A stretch of 64,000 bases of DNA, from NCBI RefSeq assembly GCF_002086485.1, contig NZ_MVHF01000016.1, positions 1 to 64,000 on the forward strand, read 5' to 3'. The notes under the pieces were generated by a model that saw only the letters and a program-made list of their open reading frames with translations, was not told the origin of the DNA and searched no databases. Each line of letters opens with the position of its first letter. Positions within the stretch are counted from its first letter, which is position 1. Below are positions 8,882-15,959 of the stretch, in pieces. The position numbers were made by a program, and so were the translations under genes. Origin of the DNA: Mycobacterium aquaticum. Lineage in GTDB: Bacteria; Actinomycetota; Actinomycetes; Mycobacteriales; Mycobacteriaceae.

Positions 8882-9424
8882 ATGAAGCCGATATCTGCTG
8901 GGCTGCGCCGCGGCCTTGCCGGCGCGTTTGCAGTGTCCGCGGCGGGCGGCGTGGCCGTCACCCTGTTCCTGGGGCCGACCGCAACCGCCGGGACCGATCC
9001 GTGCGCGGCCAGTGAGGTCGCCAAGACCGTCGGCGGCGTCGCCACCAACATGGGCTCCTACCTCGACGCCCACCCGCAGACCAACCAGGCGTTGACCACC
9101 ATCAGCCAGCAGCAGGCAGGCCCGCAGAGCCTCGGCGCGGTCAAGGCGTACTTCGACGCCAACCCGCAGGTGGCCAAGGACATGCAGCAGCTGCAGTCGC
9201 CTCTGGTCAGCCTCGGTACCCGCTGCCGGTTGCCGGTCAGCCTCCCGCAGATGATGGGTCTGCTGCAGGGTGCGCAGCAGAGCGTGCCCGCCGGTGTGCC
9301 GTCGGCGCTGAACGCCGCCGTGCCCGGCACCGGCCCGCTGCCCGGGCCCGCGGCAAGCCCTGGTTTCAACCCGGGAAGCCTGCCCGGCGTCACCACCGCG
9401 ACGGGTACCACCACCACCCGCTAG
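8882..9424 (+). CDS. Secreted hemophore-related protein (Rv0203 family)
   Basis: This 180-aa exported protein has a signal peptide (residues 1-34, ending near TATAG) and a helical hemophore-related domain of the Rv0203/Rv1174c family with two cysteines that probably form a disulfide. A proline/glycine/threonine-rich tail follows from about residue 140; M. tuberculosis Rv0203 (136 aa) lacks it. Rv0203 carries heme extracellularly to MmpL11/MmpL3, which fits the position between these genes. The ATG at 8882 has a good GAGGAG site; upstream in-frame codons precede the leader hairpin and are not used. Confidence 0.85.
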   Translation: MKPISAGLRRGLAGAFAVSAAGGVAVTLFLGPTATAGTDPCAASEVAKTVGGVATNMGSYLDAHPQTNQALTTISQQQAGPQSLGAVKAYFDANPQVAKDMQQLQSPLVSLGTRCRLPVSLPQMMGLLQGAQQSVPAGVPSALNAAVPGTGPLPGPAASPGFNPGSLPGVTTATGTTTTR

Positions 9425-9563
9425 CGCGTCGAACCGGACCTCGTCTGGCCGGGGACACACTTCGTTGGGCACAAGGCGGGAAACTCGCACCGGATTCTGC
9501 TTAGCTTGCAATGCCGGTACCCGCCCGGGGTTACGGCCTCCCATCCGATGAAGGAGCTTGACC

Positions 9564-9932
9564 ATGTTGCTCTCGGCCCTGAACGCGCGGCGCGTCGTAG
9601 CCGGCGTGGCCGGCGCCGGCGCGGTTGCCGGCGCGATGCTGTTCGGTGCGATCCCGTCGGCCATGGCCGATGACCCGCCCAACTGCACTGCGGCTGACCT
9701 TGCCGGAGTGGCCTCGGGTGTGTCCGCCTCGACGTCCGCCTACCTCTTCACCCACCCGGACGTGAACGCATTCTTCACCGGCCTCAAGGGGCTGCCCCGG
9801 GATCAGGTGCGCACCAAGGTGCACGACTACCTCGAGCAGAACCCGCAGACCAAGGCCGATCTGACCGGGATCCGCCAGCCTCTGGTCGATCTGAAGAATC
9901 GGTGCGGCGGCACACCGCCTCAGACCCCGTAA
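9564..9932 (+). CDS. Second hemophore-related secreted protein
   Basis: This 122-aa protein has a signal peptide ending at PSAMA (about residue 33) and a mature domain that parallels the preceding gene: an N-terminal Cys in NCTAADLAG, the helix ASTSAYLFTHPDVNAFF, and a C-terminal Cys in LKNRCGG. It is therefore a paralogue of the Rv0203-like protein, probably from tandem duplication, without the Pro-rich tail. The AAGGAG site at 9551-9556 fits the ATG at 9564 better than the TTG at 9558. Heme binding is inferred from family only; no Tyr/His ligand assignment was attempted. Confidence 0.82.
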   Translation: MLLSALNARRVVAGVAGAGAVAGAMLFGAIPSAMADDPPNCTAADLAGVASGVSASTSAYLFTHPDVNAFFTGLKGLPRDQVRTKVHDYLEQNPQTKADLTGIRQPLVDLKNRCGGTPPQTP

Positions 9933-9978
9933 CCTGGTGCGGGTGGGAAACTCCCCCGCGAACGGCGAAGGACCGGTC

Positions 9979-10677
9979 GTGCCCGACGGCGCGAATCGCA
10001 CGGTCCTGATGGTCGACGACGACCCGGACGTACGTACCTCGGTGGCCCGCGGCCTGCGGCACTCCGGGTTCGACGTCCGGGGCGCGGCCAGCGGTAAGGA
10101 AGCACTGCGGCTGCTGTCCAGCGAGTCGCATGACGCGCTGGTACTCGATGTGCAGATGCCCGAACTCGACGGCGTCGCGGTGGTGACGGCGCTGCGCGCG
10201 CTGGGCAACGACATCCCGATCTGCGTGCTGTCCGCGCGGGACACCGTCAACGACCGCATCGCCGGTCTGGAGGCCGGCGCCGACGACTATCTCACCAAGC
10301 CGTTCGACCTGGGTGAACTCGTGGCGCGATTGAACGCGCTGCTGCGCCGGTCCAGCCACACCGACCGGCAGTCGGACAGCATGACCGTAGGTCCGCTGAC
10401 CATCGACACCGCACGCCGGCTGGTGTTCGTCGGCGGCGAGCGGGTGGAGCTGACCAAGCGCGAATTCGACCTGCTGGCCGTGCTCGCCGAGAACGCCGGT
10501 GTGGTGTTGTCCCGGCAGCGGCTACTGGAACTGGTGTGGGGCTACGACTTCGACGTCGACACCAACGTCGCCGACGTGTTCGTGTCCTATCTGCGCCGCA
10601 AGCTCGAGCGTGACGACATGCCCCGGGTGATCCACACCGTGCGCGGCATCGGTTACGTGCTGCGGGACGAGTCGTGA
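9979..10677 (+). CDS. PrrA-like OmpR-family response regulator
   Basis: This 232-aa response regulator has a receiver domain with phospho-acceptor D57 in VLDVQMPELDG and the conserved YLTKPF lysine, followed by a winged-helix OmpR/PhoB DNA-binding domain (LTKREFDLLAVLAENAG through VRGIGYVL). It is closely similar to M. tuberculosis PrrA but sits in a different neighbourhood from prrAB (Rv0902c-0903c), so it is best called a PrrA paralogue. The frame is open from 9937, but the GTG at 9979 has a GAAGGA site seven bases upstream and fits the usual family length. It is followed after 14 bases by its cognate kinase. Confidence 0.88.
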   Translation: MPDGANRTVLMVDDDPDVRTSVARGLRHSGFDVRGAASGKEALRLLSSESHDALVLDVQMPELDGVAVVTALRALGNDIPICVLSARDTVNDRIAGLEAGADDYLTKPFDLGELVARLNALLRRSSHTDRQSDSMTVGPLTIDTARRLVFVGGERVELTKREFDLLAVLAENAGVVLSRQRLLELVWGYDFDVDTNVADVFVSYLRRKLERDDMPRVIHTVRGIGYVLRDES

Positions 10678-10691
10678 GGGCCCGGCGCTAG

Positions 10692-12035
10692 GTGCGGCTG
10701 TTCAGCCTGTTCCGGTCGACATCGCTGCGTACCAGGGTGGCCATCGCGGCCGCGGTGGCGGCGTCAGCGGTGGTCGCGGTGTTCACCATCCTCACCTCGG
10801 TGGTGCTGGCCAACAACGACGCCGCGCAGCTGGACCGCCGACTCGACTCGATCATCGACGCCAGCTTCAACCCCGATCAGTTCCAGGATCCGCGCCGCGG
10901 CGTGCTGACCACCGGCCGGGCCAAGACCACCGGCGAGTTGGTGTTCCAGCGCGGGCCGCAGCTGCCTGCCCTGCCGCCGGGGACCGCGACCGTGGAGGTC
11001 AACGGCGCCGAATACCGGGTCCGCACCATCGTGCTGGACCAGGACGGCGGCCTGCTGATGTCGATCGGCATCCGCGCCGACAGCATCCTGCTCAGCGCCA
11101 ACCGGATCCCGGTCTACATCGTGGTCGGCGTCGTCACGGTGCTGATCGCCGGTGGGCTGGGCTGGCTGCTGGCCGGGCCCGCCGTTCAGCCGCTGCGCAA
11201 GCTGACCGAGCACACCAGCAAGCTGGGCCGCGACACCGCGACCATGCCCGAGGTGCGCGGCGTCCGGGAAGCCGAGGACCTGTCCGAGGCGATGGCAGGC
11301 ATGCTGACCCGGCTGGCCGCCGCGCAGCAGGCCACCACCAATTCCCTACAGGCCGCCCAGGACTTCGCCGCCAACGCCGCGCACGAGCTGCGCACGCCGC
11401 TCACCGCGATGCGAGCCGACCTCGACACGCTGCGCATCCACGATCTACCGGAGGACGAGCGCGACGAGGTGGTGGCCGACCTGTCCCGTGCCCAGCGCCG
11501 GGTGGAAGCCATCATCACCGCGCTCGGTCAGCTTGCGTCGGGTCAGCTTGCGCAGCAGGAGGACCGGGAACTGATCGACGTCACCGAGATGCTCTACCGG
11601 GTGGCGCGGGAGAACATGCGCGGCGGATCGGTCGAGGTCGAGGTGCGCGCCGACAGCAATGTCGGATCGGTGCTCGGCTGGCCGGCCGGGCTGCGGCTCG
11701 CGGTGGACAACCTGGTGCGCAACGCCGTCACGCACGGCGAGGCCACCCGGATCGTGCTGGCCGCGCACCGCCGGCAATCGGTGCTGACGATCGTGGTCGA
11801 CGACAATGGCCGCGGCCTGCCCGCCGAGGAACACGAGACGGTGCTGGGCAGGTTCCGCCGGGGCAGCACCGCGGGTGCTGGCGGGTCCGGTCTCGGACTG
11901 GCGCTCGTCGTTCAGCAGGCCGAGTTACACGGCGGGTCGATCCGGCTGTCGGACAGTCCGCTGGGCGGCCTGCGGGCGACCTTGACGGTGTCGACGTCGC
12001 GGGAGCGGGTGACGGACGGCGATCAGCTGGACTGA
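10692..12035 (+). CDS. PrrB-like sensor histidine kinase
   Basis: This 447-aa membrane kinase has a transmembrane helix near residues 15-40, a short periplasmic sensor region, a second helix near 140-165, a HAMP linker, a dimerisation domain with the phospho-accepting H231 in NAAHELRTPLTAMR, and a HATPase domain with N, G1 (DDNGRGL) and G2 (GSGLGLAL) boxes. It pairs with the response regulator 14 bases upstream and resembles PrrB. Start is the GTG at 10692. Its 3' end overlaps the convergent DUF3054 gene by 13 bases, so antisense transcripts are likely there. Confidence 0.9.
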   Translation: MRLFSLFRSTSLRTRVAIAAAVAASAVVAVFTILTSVVLANNDAAQLDRRLDSIIDASFNPDQFQDPRRGVLTTGRAKTTGELVFQRGPQLPALPPGTATVEVNGAEYRVRTIVLDQDGGLLMSIGIRADSILLSANRIPVYIVVGVVTVLIAGGLGWLLAGPAVQPLRKLTEHTSKLGRDTATMPEVRGVREAEDLSEAMAGMLTRLAAAQQATTNSLQAAQDFAANAAHELRTPLTAMRADLDTLRIHDLPEDERDEVVADLSRAQRRVEAIITALGQLASGQLAQQEDRELIDVTEMLYRVARENMRGGSVEVEVRADSNVGSVLGWPAGLRLAVDNLVRNAVTHGEATRIVLAAHRRQSVLTIVVDDNGRGLPAEEHETVLGRFRRGSTAGAGGSGLGLALVVQQAELHGGSIRLSDSPLGGLRATLTVSTSRERVTDGDQLD

Positions 12036-12397
12036 ACGCGGTTGCGGCGACGCAACCCCGCCAGTGCGGCGCGCCAGCCCAGCAGCAGCACCGCGGTGAC
12101 CAGTGACGCGACCACGATGAAACTGCCTGCCACTCCGGCCGAGGTGAGCTTGCGCAACAGCATGCCGACCACCACGGTGCTGAGCCAGACCGCAATGCCG
12201 GTGGGCGCCAACGACGTCGGGCGCTGCCAGCCGCGCGACACCAGCCAGCCCGCAAGCGTGCCCACCAGAAAAGGCCACGCGGTCTCGGCGACGCCGGGCA
12301 ACGTGATGCCCTCGGCATGGCTACGCCGACCGATGGTGCAGAAGACAACTACGGCAACAAGATCCGCGAGCAGAGCAAGCAGGCTAGCCCGTCGCAT
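12023..12397 (-). CDS. DUF3054 family membrane protein
   Basis: This 124-aa protein is almost wholly hydrophobic with about four transmembrane helices and the basic termini typical of DUF3054 proteins, a common actinobacterial inner-membrane family of unknown function. Its ATG lies inside the last codons of the M23-type lipoprotein gene (14-base overlap), so translation is probably coupled. The 3' end overlaps the kinase gene on the other strand. No function is assigned. Confidence 0.8.
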   Translation of the reverse strand: MRRASLLALLADLVAVVVFCTIGRRSHAEGITLPGVAETAWPFLVGTLAGWLVSRGWQRPTSLAPTGIAVWLSTVVVGMLLRKLTSAGVAGSFIVVASLVTAVLLLGWRAALAGLRRRNRVQSS

Positions 12398-13595
12398 ACG
12401 TCATCACATCCAATACCAGTGGGCTGACCCCGGATTGGTCGCGGATGGCGAAACCCGGCTGCAGCGCGGCCGGCTTGCCGTCGAGCAGCGGATCGAGTGA
12501 ATCCTGCGACACCAGCCGAGAGTCCAGCCGGAACGACTTGAACACGAATGGTAACCCGTTGGATGCCAACGGATCAGGCCCGTCCATCAGATGGAAGTGC
12601 AGGTGCGGCGCGTCGGAATTGCCCGAGTTGCCCAGCGCGGCGATGACCTGCCCGGCCTTGAGTTCGTCGCCCGGTTTGACCTTGAGGCTGTCCGGCTTGA
12701 GATGGGCGTAGAACGCGTAGTTGCCGTCGCCGATGTCCTGCACGATGTGGTTGCCGCCGTACTGCTGCAGCGTCAGCCCTTTCGGGGTCACCCCCGGCAC
12801 CTGTTCGGGCTGCCCGTCGAGCACCGCGACCACCTTGCCGTCGGCCACGGCATGGATGTCGGCGCCGAAGTACGGGTAGCTCTCCACCTTGGCCTTGTCG
12901 CCGGTGAAGATGCGGTGCTGCGCGTCGAGCTGAACGTAGTCGATGGCGAATCGTTCGGCGGCCCAAAGCTTTCCGTTGATGGGGTTGATGGCCATGCGGT
13001 GCGCGGTCATGTCGCAGCAGCTGTTGACATCGGCCCAGTCGTCGCCGGCCAGCGGCGGGGTGATCGACGCCGGCTTGCGGGTCTGCACCGACGCAGGTGC
13101 GACGGTCTCGGTGAGCTCGGCGGGAATCAGCGGTGGCATCGGCTTGCTCACGGACACGGTCACGGCGTGGTCGATGTGACCGGGCAGGTGCGCCGGGTCG
13201 TCGGCGATGACGTCGAGCCACACGTAGGCGCTCTGGCCAGGGCCGAGCACATTGGTGCCGGTGGTCGGAAACGCGACCAACCGGGTCCAGTACTTCAGGT
13301 TGTCGCCGGACAGCGTCAGCAGTTTACGGTCGCCGTCCAGCGCGCTGACCGAGTTCAACGTGATGTCGGCGGGCATGGTGTTGGTCAGCATGAGCTCGTA
13401 GGCCAGGTGGGTGCGTCCGTCGGTCATCGGCACCGGCACGGGGTCGGCGATCACCGACCCGATCACCGGGGTGGCCGCCGCGGGCGGGGTGGTCGAGGTG
13501 GTCGTGGTGGCCTGCGGCACCTGCGCCGACGAACATGCGGTCAGTGCGGTGGCCAGCGCACCGACCAGCGCGAGGGCCACGGCGGAGTAACGCAT
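12384..13595 (-). CDS. Lipoprotein with M23 (LytM) metallopeptidase domain
   Basis: This 403-aa protein begins with a lipoprotein signal whose lipobox is LTAC (Cys21), followed by a Thr/Pro-rich linker, an Ig-like middle domain and a C-terminal M23/LytM domain. The M23 signature is present as His in the TAHRMAINP segment with an Asp in FAIDY, and HLHFH near the C-terminal third (after GNSGNSDAP). Such domains cleave peptidoglycan cross-links or activate amidases; both motifs look intact, so catalysis is plausible. The frame is open far upstream, but the ATG at 13595 begins a clean signal peptide. It lies between the Rv0204c-like gene and DUF3054. Confidence 0.85.
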   Translation of the reverse strand: MRYSAVALALVGALATALTACSSAQVPQATTTTSTTPPAAATPVIGSVIADPVPVPMTDGRTHLAYELMLTNTMPADITLNSVSALDGDRKLLTLSGDNLKYWTRLVAFPTTGTNVLGPGQSAYVWLDVIADDPAHLPGHIDHAVTVSVSKPMPPLIPAELTETVAPASVQTRKPASITPPLAGDDWADVNSCCDMTAHRMAINPINGKLWAAERFAIDYVQLDAQHRIFTGDKAKVESYPYFGADIHAVADGKVVAVLDGQPEQVPGVTPKGLTLQQYGGNHIVQDIGDGNYAFYAHLKPDSLKVKPGDELKAGQVIAALGNSGNSDAPHLHFHLMDGPDPLASNGLPFVFKSFRLDSRLVSQDSLDPLLDGKPAALQPGFAIRDQSGVSPLVLDVMTYATG

Positions 13596-13603
13596 GAGCG
13601 CTC

Positions 13604-14725
13604 CTAGCGTTCGGATTCCGGGTTGGCGGGTGCCGACTCGGCCGATGTGGTGTCGGTGCACGCGGGCGGCGGCGCGTCGGCATCCGGGTCGATGTCCTTC
13701 TCCGTGCGGAACATGAAGAAGAACACCACCCACCCGATCGCGGAGATGAAGATCCAGCTCACCAACCGGTAGATCAGCATCGCGGAGATCGCCGAGGCCA
13801 GCGTCATCCCGCTGGACACCAGGCCGGGCACCAGCACGGCCTCGACCACCAGCAGGCCGCCCGGCATCAGCGGGATCGAGCCGACCGCGCGGGCAGCCGC
13901 ATAGGCCACCACCACCCCGGCAAGGGACGGGTGTCCACCGGCCGCGTAACAGGCGAACGCCAGGCAGGCCACGTCGGCGATCCAGTTGAACAGCGACCAA
14001 CTGAACGCGATGCTGAGGTCACGTCGCCCCAGGCTGACCGATTCCAGCTGGCACAGGATCTCGCGCCACTTCCCGATCCCGGTGTCACCAGGCTTGCCGC
14101 GCAGTGAGTTCACCCAGGTCAGTACCTTGACGCCGATGCCCTCGATCAGCTCGGGGCGGGTCGCCACGGCCTGGCCCAGCAGGATGATCGCAAGAAAGCC
14201 GCCGAGTGAAAAGATAAGGGACAGTGGGTTTTTGCTCGCGCCGAGCATGAACGCACCACCGAGACCCAGCAACGCCAGGCCCACCACCTGCAGCACACCC
14301 GACATCACCAGCTGCCACGACGCGACCAACGGTGAGGCGCCCCAGATGCGCTGCTGGCGGTAGACGAACGTCGCAGAGAGCACCGGCCCGCCCGGCATCG
14401 TGGTCGACAGCGCGTTACCGGCGTAGAACGCCGCCTCCGACCGCCACTGCTGCACCGGAACCCCGGCTGAGCGCAGCAGCGTGCGCTGGATCTGGGCGAA
14501 GCTGTGCATCGACGCCATCGCGGCCACCACAGCCGCCAGCACCCACCACGCATTCGCCGTCAGCAGGCTCTTCCACGCCTTGGCGAGCTGATCCCACACA
14601 AACGTCAATTCGACGGCCAACACCGTGACCGCGACGGCAAGAATGAGCCATCGCAGCCACCAGTACTTGCCGCGCGTGGATCGCGCCCGGCCCCGGGCAG
14701 TGAGCGCCGGCGCGTCGTATGACAC
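13604..14725 (-). CDS. Lysylphosphatidylglycerol-synthase-TM / flippase-like membrane protein (Rv0204c-like)
   Basis: This 373-aa polytopic protein matches the LPG_synthase_TM (UPF0104/YbhN) fold with about eight transmembrane helices and the family patterns TMPGGPVLSATFVYRQ and IPLMPGGLLVVEAVLVPGL. Homologues are isoprenoid- or lipid-flippase-like proteins. By position next to the Rv0205-like gene and mmpL3 it is the Rv0204c orthologue. Start is taken as the GTG at 14725. The lipoprotein gene begins eight bases after its stop, so the three minus-strand genes 12023-14725 form one operon. Confidence 0.82.
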   Translation of the reverse strand: MSYDAPALTARGRARSTRGKYWWLRWLILAVAVTVLAVELTFVWDQLAKAWKSLLTANAWWVLAAVVAAMASMHSFAQIQRTLLRSAGVPVQQWRSEAAFYAGNALSTTMPGGPVLSATFVYRQQRIWGASPLVASWQLVMSGVLQVVGLALLGLGGAFMLGASKNPLSLIFSLGGFLAIILLGQAVATRPELIEGIGVKVLTWVNSLRGKPGDTGIGKWREILCQLESVSLGRRDLSIAFSWSLFNWIADVACLAFACYAAGGHPSLAGVVVAYAAARAVGSIPLMPGGLLVVEAVLVPGLVSSGMTLASAISAMLIYRLVSWIFISAIGWVVFFFMFRTEKDIDPDADAPPPACTDTTSAESAPANPESER

Positions 14726-14786
14726 GCACTACAGGGTAACCGCGCAGGTCGCGCCGTCATGACCACTGGTGCGGGCGTGGCGCAGC

Positions 14787-14799
14787 TACGCTACGGGCA
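14787..14799 (+). promoter_or_regulatory. Candidate -10 box for a leaderless transcript
   Basis: TACGCT at 14787-14792 fits the mycobacterial TANNNT -10 pattern and ends six bases before the ATG at 14799. There is no ribosome-binding site ahead of that ATG, so transcription probably starts at the A of the start codon. Confidence 0.45.
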
Positions 14800-15959
14800 T
14801 GCCATCGGATTCGGTTGCTGACGATGCCGTGACACCCCTCGTCCGCAAGGCCGCGGCCTGGTGCTGGCGATTGCTGATCATCCTCGCCGCCGTCGTCGCG
14901 GTGCTGTGGCTGATCAAACGACTCGAGGTGCTCGTAGTGCCGGTGGCCCTGGCCGCCATGGTGACCGCGTTGCTGCTGCCCGCCGTGGATTTCATGGACA
15001 CCCGTGGCGTGCCCCGCGGGATCGCGGTGGCGCTGGTGTTGCTGACCGGTATCGCCGTGGTCGGCGGCATCCTCACCTTCGTCGTCAGCCAGTTCGTCGA
15101 AGGCGCGCCCGCGCTGGTCGAGCAGATGACCCGCAGCATCGACGGCCTGCGGCACTGGCTGATCAACGGGCCGCCCCATCTGAGCAAGGAACAGATCGAC
15201 CAGGCCGGCAACACCGCGATCAACGCGCTGCGCAACAACCAGGAGAAGCTCACCACCGGCGCGCTGTCCACGGCGGGGACGCTGACCGAGCTGGTGACCG
15301 GCGCCCTGCTGATGCTGTTCACGCTGATCTTCCTGCTGCAGGGCGGACGCAACATCTTCGGATTCGTCACCAAGGTGATCCCCGGCGATGTGCGGGAGCG
15401 CGTGCGCGACGCCGGGCGGGCCGGCTTCCACTCACTGGTCGGCTATGTGCGCGCCACGTTCCTGGTGGCCCTGGTCGACGCCATCGGTATCGGAACGGGT
15501 CTGGCGATCATGGGTATCCCGCTGGCCCTGCCGCTGGCGTCCCTGGTGTTCATGGGCGCGTTCATCCCGCTGGTCGGTGCGGTGATCGCAGGCTTCCTCG
15601 CGGTCGTGGTGGCGCTGCTGGCCAAGGGCTTCATCTACGCGTTGATCACTCTGGGGCTCATCATCGCGGTGCAGCAGCTGGAGGGGCATGTGCTGCAGCC
15701 GCTGGTGATGGGACGGGCGGTGTCGATCCATCCGCTGGCCGTCGTGCTCGCCATCGCAGGCGGTGGCGTGCTGGCCGGGATCGTCGGCGCGCTGCTCGCT
15801 GTGCCCGCCGTCGCCGTGCTCAACAGCGCGATCCGGGTGCTGATCGCCCCCGACCCGGCCGCCGAGGAGGCCCGCCAGGAGGCCGAGGGGGAGGGCGTGA
15901 TGATCGAAGCCACGCCCGACTCCCCGGAACAACGGCTGGCGCCGTCCGACAACGACTAG
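14799..15959 (+). CDS. AI-2E family transporter (PerM-like, Rv0205)
   Basis: This 386-aa protein has about eight transmembrane helices in the AI-2E/PerM arrangement, with the family motif of glycine-rich helices around GFHSLVGYVRATFLVALVDAIGIG and QQLEGHVLQPLVMGR near the C-terminus. M. tuberculosis Rv0205 (PerM) is an envelope permease needed for persistence and for stability of the divisome protein FtsB. The C-terminal tail is acidic. The ATG at 14799 seems leaderless. It converges on mmpL3, whose stop overlaps its stop codon by four bases. Confidence 0.88.
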   Translation: MPSDSVADDAVTPLVRKAAAWCWRLLIILAAVVAVLWLIKRLEVLVVPVALAAMVTALLLPAVDFMDTRGVPRGIAVALVLLTGIAVVGGILTFVVSQFVEGAPALVEQMTRSIDGLRHWLINGPPHLSKEQIDQAGNTAINALRNNQEKLTTGALSTAGTLTELVTGALLMLFTLIFLLQGGRNIFGFVTKVIPGDVRERVRDAGRAGFHSLVGYVRATFLVALVDAIGIGTGLAIMGIPLALPLASLVFMGAFIPLVGAVIAGFLAVVVALLAKGFIYALITLGLIIAVQQLEGHVLQPLVMGRAVSIHPLAVVLAIAGGGVLAGIVGALLAVPAVAVLNSAIRVLIAPDPAAEEARQEAEGEGVMIEATPDSPEQRLAPSDND

